Source of the DNA: Melastoma dodecandrum
Lineage: Eukaryota; Streptophyta; Magnoliopsida; Myrtales; Melastomataceae
Reading direction: 5' to 3'
Length of the DNA stretch: 64,000 nt
Assembly (NCBI GenBank): GCA_029817715.1
Contig: JARUPY010000533.1
Span: forward strand, 2,996,001 to 3,060,000
Shown here: positions 1-11,229 of the stretch, in pieces
How the letters are laid out: each line of letters opens with the position of its first letter
Position numbering within the stretch: the stretch's first letter is position 1
Translations under genes and position numbers: made by a program
Notes under the pieces: model-generated
Seen by the model: only the letters and a program-made list of their open reading frames with translations
Databases searched by the model: none
What the model was told of the DNA's origin: nothing

Positions 1-60
1 AATTTTTTCTTTGAATTTTTTTTTTTAAAAAAAAAGGAAAAGAAAACTGAGGAGGGGCAT

Positions 61-516
61 TCAACGACGACGATGCTCAGGAATGCTTTTCAAACCAGGC
101 CTCCAGGAAGTATCACCCTTTCCACCTAATCCATCGCCGATCCTTTCTTCGCCTCTTGACCTCAAGGCCACCATGAGTTCCTCCAAGCTGCTACCAGAAG
201 AAGAAGAAGAAGAAGAATGGTGCGACCCCCTCGCGTGCCTTAGTATCTGCCTTAGCTCTTCCTTCGTCACCACCACCCTCACCCTCCTTACTCCCCCATT
301 CCCAGGATCCCTTCCCTCCTCCTGGTCATCCTCCAGCTTGAACCTCACCTTCTTCTCCACCTTGATCTTCTTCCTCTCGACTCGATCCTCTTCTGGAGGC
401 TTTATCAAGGCTGCAGATGCCGCTCCCTTCGTCTCTCCGGCAGAAGGCGCACGAGAGTCGTCCTCAGTTTCTTGGGACATGACCTTGTTGTTTGCAGCGC
501 AAATGCAGTTTCCCAT
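61..516 (-). CDS. Small N-myristoylation-type plant protein (MGNC start), function unknown
   Basis: Single-exon gene of 151 residues. The reading frame is open 26 codons further upstream, but the ATG at 516 is preferred. It gives an MGNC N-terminus, typical of N-myristoylated and palmitoylated plant proteins, and lies about 60 bases downstream of a TATA box. The chain is basic and charged in the middle (KKIKVEKKVRFKLEDD), then has a segment rich in valine and arginine (VRVVVTKEELRQIL). A serine run near residue 105 is encoded by a TTC/GAA-type repeat. The C-terminus has the motif WRPGLKSIPE. The last two motifs are shared by a family of small uncharacterised plant proteins. Membrane attachment is inferred from the N-terminus only; I cannot assign a biochemical role. 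Confidence 0.75.
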   Translation of the reverse strand: MGNCICAANNKVMSQETEDDSRAPSAGETKGAASAALIKPPEEDRVERKKIKVEKKVRFKLEDDQEEGRDPGNGGVRRVRVVVTKEELRQILRHARGSHHSSSSSSSGSSLEELMVALRSRGEERIGDGLGGKGDTSWRPGLKSIPEHRRR

Positions 517-576
517 CTCTGTAGAGAACCACAAGAGGCAAAATGGGGTTTGGGATGTTGAAGGGAGGAGGCCAAC

Positions 577-583
577 TATATAT
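577..583 (-). promoter_or_regulatory. TATA box of the MGNC-start gene
   Basis: The minus strand reads TATATAG here, 61 bases upstream of the ATG at 516. This spacing leaves a 5' leader of about 30 bases and supports that start codon over the upstream in-frame codons. Confidence 0.55.
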
Positions 584-3500
584 CCTTCAGCCAATGACAG
601 TATGAACTATTATTATACATATAAAATATCGCGAGAATGAATGAATGAATTGGATGTGATGGGGTTAAGAGCACATGATATCTCCGTTTCTTAAGGCGTT
701 TAATTAGGCTTTTAAGGTTGAGTAAAACATAGTTAAAATTATATAGAGGTGGGGTTACACTGCCCCCCATCTCCCCCTTTACTTACAAAACCGGTTTAAT
801 AAATTTTTTCGTGCTCAGATTGTCGCTTAAAAGTCGAACACTTTGCAACGATGAATCGAAAAATTTGCTTGCGCAGTAGTTTGCCCGTCCATTTTTCATG
901 ACTACTTTAAAAAAGAAAAGCGAAGTCCATTTAGAAGGCAAAAGATCTTGTTTCCCACTTCACAAGCGAAGGTAAAAATAATTTCTTCATGGATGATTGT
1001 TTAATTTTGTCCATTAAATGGAAGACAACATACGACTTCCTGTCCGAATTCGCCATGCATGTTAGGTCCCGAACGGATACGATGACGACTCGAGAAAGCG
1101 GAAGTTCGAAGTTCACGTTAGGAATGGCTCGGGTTGGATGAATCTAGTTCCCCCCACCCAGATACTAGGGGTTGGCGGAAGCATGAGGTTGAGGATTGAT
1201 GTGATGACTTTTTATTGGAGGGACAAATTTTGCAGGTGAAATTTGCACATGGGATATGGTTTTTACAGCACTTATTTGGTGGGGTGGTCATAAGAAAAAA
1301 CATTAAATGGGATGGGATGAGGTGGGCAGGTTCTCCTTTTGTCCGTGTGTACTCGTTACATCGAGAGTTTACGGAGGTTTGGTTTCCACTTACGCTTATT
1401 TAAAAAATAAATTTGCCGTTTACGGCATTGGGAAAATTCTCATATTATTGCCTTTGGCTTCATAAATGATTTGGTTTTACTATTTTGGAATCAATAATAT
1501 TTTGATATTTCTTCTCCTTTTGGGTGAATAACTTTGATAATTAACGAACATCGTAACCCTCGTTGAGTCCGTCTCATTTTTCTCTCCGTAAATACAATAC
1601 TATCAACCACAATCATCATCGACGGCGTCAAAGGAAAAAGAGAATCGTGAATACGCGAGGAATGGTAAAATATAAGTTTTAAAACTTTGTCTTATTTTAC
1701 AATTTTTTTTTAACAAAGTCGTAATTTGGAACAGAACACCAAGTTTCCGCGTCATTTAATAGCAGTACTTCACATGCAATGACGTTGAAAAAAGGTCCAC
1801 CTGAGCCCCCACACCATCCCCACTATTCCTCCCTTCATTCAATTTCTCGAACATTTATGACTTATGGGTGCTCGGACCAAGTTCATTCGTACATCGACTG
1901 AATCCATTGATGGGTCACATGGGCAAGATATGTAAGCAATACCCGGCTTGATCATAGAGAATTTTCACCTTCTTTTTTTCCGAAAAAAAGTAAGAAATCC
2001 ATAAAGCACACATTAGTTCGGCGAACTTGCAAAATATAGGATGGTTAATTATGTCGCGTATGTTTATTAAAATATATCTGCCGGTGGCGTAGGGCAAGCC
2101 GAGTAGCTGAATGTGGGTTAGTCTAATTATTGATCGTGACCAACAACGGGGGGATGGAGAATTTGTTGGTCTTGAATTCAATTGGGATGTGACAGCAGAA
2201 TATCACCACACTCACCGCCACCGAGAAACGTTAGGTTAGGTGAGATGAGACAAGGGAAACACGGTTTTATAGTTGTCAATCGGACCCCTCTCTCATTTAT
2301 GTTTTTGAGCATCGATTAATGAAGCTTACAAGGGATGCTGACCCAAACTTACGGGCATCAATAATACTTTGAACTCAAACGAAACTACCCGTCTATCATC
2401 ATCATCATTATTATTCTTTCATTTTAATATGCGAGTGATTTGGCAATAATTTGTGGTCACGTTCATTGAATAAAGAGAGGGAGCGTCGTGATCCTTAGCC
2501 CTTAAATTAGGTAATGTGAAATACCCATATCCAGTCACATCAATTTATCAATTAGGCCATTATTAGGAACCCCAAATGGGAAGTACGTTAAACATTATGA
2601 CATTTGTATTTTTTTTTTTTTTGGTATTTAATAAATGTGTGTTACTGAAACTGCACCCAGTGCGCATCATGTTTCCTGTTCTTCTTCTTGAGCCCGGCTC
2701 ATTCGACGTTGTCTTGAAGACAGCAAAATTCTTTCCTGTGCCGAAAAAGAAAAAGGGTCAATGATCGACATCCCGTAAGTACCAGGGTTTTGTCGTGACC
2801 TGCTCTGTATAGCCAGCCTCCCATGAAACATGGGAATGTATTGATCCTCCAAACTTTGGTTCGTTGTAGCTTGTGTTCCTTGTTTTTAGGGTTGGATGGA
2901 AAGACGGCGAAAAGGGTAGTCCTAGAAACAATTTTGTTTTTCGTGATGCTATGCTGTTCTATGACTACGGCTTCTGGAGTCGGTTGGCTATCTTGGTATT
3001 TTTGGTTGATTTGCTGATCTGCAAGTTTTCTGTGTACATTCTTCCTTCATATTGCAAGTCGTGGGGAAATTGCCCACCTGAGCCCATCAAAATCTAAAGA
3101 AATTTCGTTTTCTGTTCAATCCGTCATACTTATCTAGTATCATCACGATTGTTTTTTCTTGAGTTTAGTTTGATGCCAGCTTTCAAAATCTCAATTGTAA
3201 GACTTGGCATGTTGCCATTTTAAGGTTAATCGGAATCGGAAGTTTCCAAAGCCAGACTACATTTACGTATTCTAAAAAGGCACCTCTAAGATGTAAAATG
3301 ACTAAATTACCCTTAATAAATATTAAGTATAAAAATAATAAATAATATTTATAACATTTACATATTGAATAAACCTCGCAACTCTCGCAAGCAGCCAAAG
3401 GTAAAATTGTTTTAGGTTTATTTGTTTGATATTTGTTTACATATTATAAATTTGTGACTTTTTTATTTCGTAATTTTCCGATAACACTCTCATGCAATTA

Positions 3501-3620
3501 GTATTATTGTTTTTTTAGCGATCATGGATTCTTCAAGCCCAGAGAATATTGTAGAAAGAAAAACCACAACCAAAAATTTGAAAGAACAAATAAGGTCAAT
3601 ATTTTCATAAACTTCATTAG
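584..3620. other. Gene-free stretch
   Basis: I see no coding exon with family resemblance, no RNA gene and no clear transposon ends on either strand. The sequence is AT-rich with short T and A runs. Open frames here are short and have no recognisable motif. Confidence 0.5.
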
Positions 3621-3622
3621 AC

Positions 3623-4082
3623 TCCGATTAGTTTTGTACGGAAATACGGTTAGTTTTAAAAGAAATTTATGAAAAACGGTCAAGTTTCGTAAAATACGAT
3701 TTTACCGTCGAAGAAGCGCGTTTTGAAAACATGCCCCTCAAATTATAAAGAGACGCGCCCTCCGTGTATAATAGGAAGGGCGGGTTACGCGGCATCCGAA
3801 CCCAGCATGAGGACGCGCCCTAATACAGGGGCAGGTTTCAACACTTGGAGAAATTCTCCAAGTGTCGGGGGCCCCTTCGGGGAATACACAAGCGGCGGGT
3901 GGCGGGTTTTCAAAATCAGTTCCTGCATGAGGGCGCATTTTAAAACCGCGCCCTCATACAAATAATTAAGGTACGCGTTTAAACGCGTCCCTTCGATGGT
4001 AAAATCTTATTTTACGAAACTGTAACCGTATTTCGTAAATATTTTTTAAAATTAATCATATTTTCGTACGAAACTTCCTAGT
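3623..4082. mobile_element. Foldback/MITE-like inverted-repeat element
   Basis: About 90 bases at 3627-3720 are repeated in inverted orientation at about 3985-4080. Both arms contain the order TTTTGTACG or TTTCGTACG, then an ATACGGTTA or ATATGATTA block, then AGTTTCGTAAAATA, then GATTTTACC, then TCGAAG and ACGCG. The GC-rich centre has its own palindromes. One is a perfect 12+1+12 palindrome at 3841-3865 (ACACTTGGAGAA and its complement). Another is a stem built from ATGAGGGCGC and GCGCCCTCAT around 3929-3957. There is no coding capacity. I could not fix an exact target-site duplication, so the outer limits are approximate. Confidence 0.6.
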
Positions 4083-4781
4083 CGACAGAAGATCCATGGG
4101 AGCATGAACCGTGGGGATGGCGCAACAATGGTCGATTGGGATAATTGAATTAGTTAATATTGCAGTTGATTTTGCGCTCCCTTCTCCGCCAATATTATTT
4201 TGTTTTTTTAAGTTTTAATAATGTATGTTGTATTTTTATTTTATACTTGTTAGATCGAAAGAAAAACTATTTGATATTAATGCAAAAGATTATTTATATT
4301 CGGAGAAATTTTTTTATTTCTATATTATTTTTTGTTTTCAAATCTATTAGGTACATACAGCATAAATTCTTCTTGAAGGGTAAAAAGGTAAATTAAAAAT
4401 GAAAGGTGTCCTTTTTAGGCTAATTTAAATTATTAATTCTTATTACCATATTAAAAAAGTAATTAAGGGAGGGGGGCCAAAAGTTTTGATTTGAGCCATT
4501 CTGAATCAGAGACTATTAGATACTTTTCAGTGTCATCTCCCAAATTGACTAGTAAACCATTTATTCTAATCGATACACGCCCAGACAAAAAAGGACTCAA
4601 TTAAGAAGAAAAATTCAACTCTACCACCTCTTCCAAATGAAACGATGACGAATTCGCCGACGTCCAGCATCAACCCTTCACCCGTCAATAAATACAACGC
4701 ACGCAGGCGCTAATTAATCGCTGGCGTTCTTCACTCAATCACACCTCTCCCCCGTTTCATGCCCCTTCACTTCCCACAAGA
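4083..4781. other. Intergenic region upstream of the MATE gene
   Basis: The first part is AT-rich and featureless. The last 150 bases are the likely promoter and 5' leader of the MATE gene, with an AATAAATA sequence near 4687, about 95 bases before the start codon. No gene is visible. Confidence 0.4.
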
Positions 4782-6814
4782 ATGGCCACCACCACTTACC
4801 AACCCTTGCCGCAAGCCGGAGATCATGCTGCGGACGTGAAGGCGGAGGAAACGAGCGGCGTCCTCGAGAGGATCCTTGCTGACCCCGGTTTGAGCCTCCG
4901 GGAGAGGCTTTGGTCTGGGACGCGGTGCGAGCTGCGTCTGCTGTTCAGTCTCGCCGTGCCGGCCGTCATCGTCTACATGATAAACTACATCATGTCCATG
5001 TCCACGCAGATGTTCGCTGGCCACCTCGGTAACCGGGAACTTGCCGCCGCCTCCCTCGGGAATACCGGCATACAGATCTTCGCCTACGGGCTTATGTTGG
5101 GCATGGGGAGCGCGGTCGAGACGTTGTGCGGCCAGGCGTTTGGGGCGGGCAGGTATGACATGCTCGGGGTGTACCTCCAGAGGGCCACCGTACTCCTAAC
5201 CCTCACAGGGTTACTCCTCACCCTCATATATGTCTTCTCGTACCCCATCCTCATCTTCCTTGGGGAGCCAAGGGAAATCGCGTCCATGGCCGCGGTTTTC
5301 GTCTACGGCCTTATTCCTCAGATATTCGCGTACGCCATCAACTTCCCGATCCAGAAGTACATGCAGGCTCAGAGCATCGTGGCCCCGAGCGCATACATCT
5401 CAGCCGCGGCACTGGTTGTCCACCTGGCGATGAGCTGGGCTGTGATATTCAAGCTGGGGCTGGGTCTCCTGGGATCATCGCTCGTGCTGAGCATCTCATG
5501 GTGGATTATTGTGGTGGGGCAGTTCGTGTACATAGTAAAGAGCGAGAGGTGCAGGAGGACATGGAGAGGGTTCAGCGTTCAGGCGTTCACGGGGCTGGTT
5601 GGGTTCTTCAAGCTGTCTGCGGCGTCGGCGGTGATGCTGTGCCTGGAGTCATGGTACTTCCAGATGCTCGTTCTCTTGGCTGGTTTGCTCGATAACCCAG
5701 AGTTGGCTTTGGCCTCCCTCTCCATCTGGTACGTAAAACTCAAGTCTTTATCATCATCATTATTATTATTATTTTGTTTATGATGCCGTCCAAAAAATTT
5801 GGCATTTTTCTAATGCATGGTCGACATTTGGATCACTTTATCCGTTTTGTATTTTTCCGTATTTGATAAAATTCATGACTTATTTTTGCTCTCTTTATAA
5901 ATTGTTGTTCATTACAGCATGACAATCAACGGATGGGTGTTCATGATCTCTGTGGGACTCAATGCAGCTGTCAGGTTAGTACTAAAAACACACACACACA
6001 GGAGTGTGATGGCGATTTCGACGGTCTAATTCGGTTCTTCTGACAGGAATTCTGGTTTGTTTTCGATTCTACAGCGTGAGGGTGAGTAATGAGCTTGGTG
6101 CTGGTAATCCCAAGTCGGCGGCATTCTCGGTCACGATAGTGACCATAATATCCTTCATCATCTCCATCGTTGCGGCCAGCTTAGTGCTTGTCTTCCGGGA
6201 CGTACTCAGCTATGCCTTCACGGGAGGAGAACAGGTGGCAGCTGCCGTCTCCGACCTTTGCCCTCTCCTCGCTCTCACCCTCCTCTTGAATGGGATCCAA
6301 CCCGTGTTATCTGGTAAAACTTTTCCCCGAAGTCAATAACGATTAGATTAGAAATCGACGCGTTTGAATCTGAACAATCGCCCTGTTGCTCAGGGGTTGC
6401 CGTGGGATGCGGCTGGCAAGCAACCGTGGCTTATATCAACGTCGGATGCTACTACATCGTCGGAATCCCACTGGGTTCGCTCCTGGGATTCCACTTCAAT
6501 CTCGGGGCCAAGGTAAACAATAACTACGCTAGCATTGTCATGATCATGCTCGTCTAGGAACACAGTCGTATCTAAGTACCGTGATGATGATGGCCACATC
6601 GCAGGGGATATGGGGAGGAATGATCGGAGGCACAGTGATGCAGACGCTGATTCTAATGTGGATCACGTTTAGGACAGACTGGAACAAGGAGGTAATGAAG
6701 CTTGGGCTATTCCATATCACTTCAGGAGCATCAAATCAAATGTAACATTTGTTCCTCAACGGTTCTGCTGCTTCCTAAATACGTTTTCAGGTTCAGGAAG
6801 CTCGGAACGGCTGA
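4782..6814 (+). CDS. DTX40: MATE efflux transporter, DETOXIFICATION 40 type
   Basis: Six coding exons: 4782-5728, 5918-5974, 6075-6313, 6394-6512, 6605-6691 and 6791-6814; all introns are GT-AG. The protein is a proton- or sodium-driven multidrug/toxin antiporter with about 12 membrane helices, expected in the plasma or vacuolar membrane. Family hallmarks are the AAASLGN segment, [26 protein letters not shown], and in exons 2-3 the junction that rebuilds [17 protein letters not shown]. The sequence follows Arabidopsis DTX40 almost throughout. The start ATG follows directly on a leader without other ATGs and gives the usual long cytosolic N-terminus. The last exon is odd: one base is missing after the codon for Asn, so the frame ends at TGA 6812-6814. 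In the other frame the conserved tail would run to TAA 6856-6858. About 15 residues of the cytosolic tail are therefore altered or lost; the membrane domain is intact and probably functional. Confidence 0.9.
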
Positions 6815-6858
6815 ACAAGTGGCAAGATCAAGGCCCGACCGAACCACTCCTCAAGTAA

Positions 6859-8386
6859 AGGAAATGTAGCCGACGATGAAATGCGCTCGTCCTTAGTTCT
6901 CGAATCAGAAGAGGCAGGGGAAGGGGACTGAGCTGATGATTGCTGCCGGCGCTACAACTTCGATTTTGAACTTACATATTCGTGCGCGTAGGAGTTGATG
7001 GGATACACCCACGGACACATGCACACCGTGGTTCAAATGATAAGTGGAGTTTCCCATTCATTTGGAAGGGCAAAAGCGTCAATTTTTTCATAAGAACTTT
7101 AAAGGCCACCATTGCATTGCCGCGATGAAATAAACGTGACGGGGTCGTTGGGGTTGGAGGCCTGAATGTACCGGTCCCTCTACCACCACGTCACCCTGTT
7201 AATCGCCTCAAAAAGCAACGAACGACCGCCGGGGCCAAAACCACAACTGACCTCGAAATTCGAATCTCCCTTCCCCCTCTATAAATAACTGCCCCCCCTC
7301 GTCCCTTCGCCATTTTCCTGTTTCGTCTCTATCCATTCCCTTCCCTTTTTGCTTCTTCCTCTCAAAATATCCCTGACAGTCGCAGATTCTGCTATGAAAG
7401 GGCGGATTCTCTGCCAACGTCTTGGCTGGCTTCGATAGTGTTTTGTGACTTCATCCCCTCAAATTCTTCGCGACATCAATCAATGCCTACTAGTCTGCTT
7501 GGATTGAATACTTTCTGTATCTCGCGTTCATTTTGTTTGTTCTTTTACGAGTTTCTTTTGGTTCATGTGATGCGATGCACTCTACTCACTTCACATTTCA
7601 CGCAATTGTGCTTTGCCATGCTATAATCTGTGATGCTTGCCTTCTTCAGCTGGTTTCCGTGCTTTGGCATTATCAGTAGAAGTGAAGAAATGGCTCCGTA
7701 AATTTGAACTTCATATTTCATCTTTCTCGTACTGTTCCAGCACATGCCATTCCACCTGGATGTTGTAGCAATGTGTCTGAACAATGGTTAGGTGACCTCG
7801 AACTGCAATTGAGGGAGGGCTACAGTGACTGCATCGGCAGCAACCTCTTAGGTGTAGTTTCGACTTAAAAATATAAAGGATTAATGAGATTAAAAGTATC
7901 ACAGAATGCCTGCATGAAATTTTGCTTTCTGGGCTGGTTTCCTTTGTAGACAACTGAAAAGAGGTTCTGAGTACATCCAAATTGCAGTAATTGTTCTGAA
8001 CATTCTGAAGTCTTTCCCAGATGCTAAAAATGCATTCATTTTTAATATGACATCTCACTCTGTTAGCTTATCAAGTTCACTCCACGATTGGCCATTACTT
8101 CTAATCACAGGACTACTCTGTTAGATGTCATAGTAGTGAATTCCAGTTATGGAGTGCAAAGTCTATAATTGCAAACTTGTGATATCATCAACATGTTCAT
8201 CATTACGACGTCCCAATCTCTAATTGGGAATCCTGTTTGTCGTAGTTCTAGTTGGACAAGTGAGAAATCAATTGTTTTGGCTTGAAACAATGAAACCAGA
8301 AACTCCTCAAAATGCTCTGACATATGATTATCAAACAGAAATGTGAATTTTGCATCCATTCGCAGCAAAATGAAACAGATTAATCA
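6859..8386. other. Gene-free stretch, with one unassigned TATA-like site
   Basis: A plausible plus-strand TATA box (CTATAAATAA, about 7280-7289) is followed by a pyrimidine-rich leader-like stretch, but no long open frame follows. The first ATG near 7395 opens only about 14 codons. It could mark a non-coding transcript or a dead promoter; the sequence alone does not decide. Confidence 0.3.
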
Positions 8387-9577
8387 TCACTTCTTCTTCC
8401 CTGCCTTTCCTTCCTTTCTCCTAACGACTTCATCCGCATATTTCACTCCCTTCCCTTTGTAAGGTTCAGGAGGCCTCCACTTTCTAATAGAAGCAGCGAA
8501 CTGACCGATCGCGCACTTATCATATCCACTGACAACAATCCTGGTGTTTTCCTCTACCTTGACTTGTATTCCCGAAGGGATCTCCATCCTGACCGGATGA
8601 GAAAACCCGAGACTCAACACCAAGTCCTTCCCTTCCAACATTGCTCTGTATCCGACCCCTACCAATTGAAGCCTCTTCTCAAACCCTTTAGACACCCCCA
8701 CAACCATGTTATCTGTGAGTGTCCTGAAAACAATCAAAAGTACATCTTAGTTGATCAAGTATTTGCCTTCCTATCTACTTTGTCGAGACAAAAACAATAT
8801 CCTACTTAGATCTGCTATAACACAAGTCACATAATTTGTGGCAGCAACCGAAAACTCGCCTGAAAAGGCCGTGCATCTGGTTAGCCCTTCGTGTCTCGAC
8901 AGCCTTTTTCACCCTCAAGACACCGGACTCGTCTCGCACGAGCACGACTTCTCTAGGATAAATTTGGGAAAGCTCTCCGAGTGGGCCTTTTACTTTCAAG
9001 AACTGGTCCTCCATAGTGAGAGTCACGTTCTTTGGAACCTCGATTGGCTGCTTCCCTATACGTGATTCCTTGCATTCAATAGGCCTCCAAGAGAACCCAA
9101 CCCGAATCTGACTTCTCCTGATGGAAGAAACACATGCCCCACTCCTTTCACCAAGGAACGAAGATCTCAGCTTGCTGCGTACGCAGCCCAACAAAAATTC
9201 CATCAAATTGATGCCAAAAAAACAAGTAATCTGATTTCCAGAAAAGCTGAATACCTAGAATTCATTTGCAATAGCCGGGATTTATCCAACCCCATCAAGT
9301 ATACCACATTTGCCTCAAGGATGATTGTACAAAAATTACCCACATTTAGAGAAACACTACCCAATTTTCCCACAAACCGGAGCCACAAAATCCTAAAATT
9401 CAACACGTCCAAGATCGATTTAGGGGAAAGAATCAACTAATAAATGCCAAAGGAGGGTCTGAACTCCGAAGCCACATATCTAAACCCAAATGAAACAAGG
9501 CAACGGAGAAAATCAGGAAAAGAGAAGTTATGGGAATTTGACCAGGCCTGGAAAGGCTGAGTGACGGAGGAAGCCAT
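8387..9577 (-). CDS. RPL6: 50S ribosomal protein L6, chloroplastic (uL6c)
   Basis: Three exons on the minus strand: 9577-9543 (35 nt), 9174-8860 and 8723-8387, giving 228 residues against 223 in Arabidopsis. The protein binds 23S rRNA near the factor-binding site of the plastid large subunit. The N-terminus [10 protein letters not shown] matches the MASS start of the Arabidopsis transit peptide. The mature part begins near [20 protein letters not shown] and ends with the hallmark [21 protein letters not shown] split across the C-terminal exon. An alternative single-exon start at ATG 9203 would drop the conserved transit-peptide start, so I prefer the spliced model; its phases match (2+1). Intron 2 has an AG|GCGAGT donor, a GC-AG intron: the codon AG|G then restores the conserved [10 protein letters not shown]. 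Site II elements lie about 150 bases upstream of the start. Confidence 0.88.
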
Positions 9578-9724
9578 TAACGTTGTATCAGTTGTGCATC
9601 ACCCAGGCACAGTCCAAGCAAACGAAGGGTGAAAAAAAAGGGCAAGTTACGTGCCTCCCCCTTATCCCAAAATTGCATCTTCGGAGGAAAGGCGAAAAGA
9701 CGATACCGCCCTTCGTGTCTAATA

Positions 9725-9760
9725 TGGGCCTAATGTGTCTTATAATGGGCCTATGGCCCA
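9725..9760 (-). promoter_or_regulatory. Site II (TGGGCC) cluster upstream of RPL6
   Basis: Three TGGGCC/GGCCCA hexamers occur at 9725-9730, 9746-9751 and 9755-9760, about 150-180 bases upstream of the spliced start at 9577. Such elements are typical of promoters of ribosomal protein and other housekeeping genes in plants. Their position supports the short first exon. Confidence 0.5.
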
Positions 9761-9769
9761 AATAAGCGT

Positions 9770-11229
9770 GACTAAATTTGGAGTGTGGGCCATTATTGCT
9801 AATCTGTATTTCCCGCATATGTGTGCTTGTTTATGTATTCCCCCCCCCCCCACCCCGTATCGCCTTTATGAGCTTGTTTTCTAGGTCACGTTTATCCACG
9901 TATCTCTCTTCTTTTATCTATTTCTCCCTTTACCAACCCAGCAAGTACTTCTTAAAATAACTCCCGGCTGTTATCATTACAATCTTGTAAGAACTTTTCT
10001 AAATGTCCATAATATCTCGTAAACATAGGAAACCCGCCATTAGTTTTGTTTTGTTTTTTTTTTTCGTAAGCGAAAAAACGAGGTAACTCCTCCTTTTCTT
10101 TTAATCAAATAAAACAAAAAAATGAAGTTAAATGGGGGGAGACCAAGTGATGAAAACTTTCCGTGATGGACTCATATACTCCCAAAATCATAATCGTCGT
10201 CGTTTTTGTGGAAAACTTTTTGATGGCACCGCTCCCGATATGATCCGAGAATATATATATTTTTTTTCTTTTATCAAAAGTTAGGACAAATTGTAGAACA
10301 CAGGTGGAAGCACCACGCCCACAATCGACTAAAACATAATAATTACCCCACCGGACAATCAGCCGATTCCCCATGTACAGATCTTTTGAACACGATTGGG
10401 ACACGCCCCCCCCCCCCCCCATGCCGACCGACCAAACCAACCCCCCCTCATTTCATCCTCAGTAACAATCAAATCAAGGAGAAGAAATAAATAAATAAAT
10501 TCATTCAGAGACAACGATTTGGTACTACTGCATAAATTATGGGACTACGTGGCTCCCTTACATGCAAAATAAATATCTCTCTGATTGAGATGCGATATGC
10601 TGCCGCCACAAATGATTTTATAGGGGTTTTCATTGTTCGGCCTGCCTAAATAATATTAATCATACGTTCTACACAGCCAACCCGAGCCTCTATTTTTTTT
10701 TTTTTTACTTGTACGCCGACTGGGCAATTTGCTTTGCTCCTCCCCAAATGTAGAGAAAGACCCAAAAACCACGACTAATCAATCAATCAGCCGGCTATTT
10801 GGACAAATCTTGAACTAGTCCCCTTTCTACATGCAATAGGGAAAAATCAATAACAACATTCGTGTCATTATTGGGTACATGGAGTCCAACGATGTTCCTC
10901 CTACCCTCCACAAAACCATCCCGTTAAATTAGTCGCGATGGTCGCAGCTCCACGTGTCGAAATTCCCAAAACTGAATCCCCTAAAAATAAAAATGTTGTC
11001 ATCTCCCTGCATCCCATGCCCATACCATCATCTATTAAGTCCTGATTTTCAATGCTTAAAATTTCACTCCCACCCAAATAGAAGAAGCAAGAGACCTCCC
11101 CCCCCCCCCCCCTTACATGACGATCTCGGGCTAATTTATTTTTCCTTCTGGGGGCGGGGGTGTCCACACAATCTGGAGACAAGTTTTCCCCCGTTTTACT
11201 TTTCTATTCCATTCCCCGTCCGCCGAGAC
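9770..11229. other. Intergenic region with poly-C tracts
   Basis: No gene is visible. Long C runs interrupt the region near 9841-9855, 10409-10423 and 11098-11112. The last 200 bases are the leader and promoter region of the SGP1-type GTPase gene. Confidence 0.4.

Noticed and set aside
83..640. Plus-strand open frame of 185 codons
   Set aside because: It is the antisense shadow of the MGNC-start gene; its serine and leucine runs come from the complementary strand.
3738..3965. Open frames inside the foldback element
   Set aside because: They read through palindromic GC-rich DNA on both strands and have no protein-family features.
8160..8240. Box C/D snoRNA in the RPL6 3' region
   Set aside because: TGATGA-like words occur on the minus strand but no CTGA D box and no terminal stem are in the right place.
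8860..9203. Single-exon start of RPL6 at ATG 9203
   Set aside because: It would give an N-terminus without the conserved MASS transit-peptide start. The spliced 35-nt first exon matches it in phase and has site II promoter elements at the right distance.
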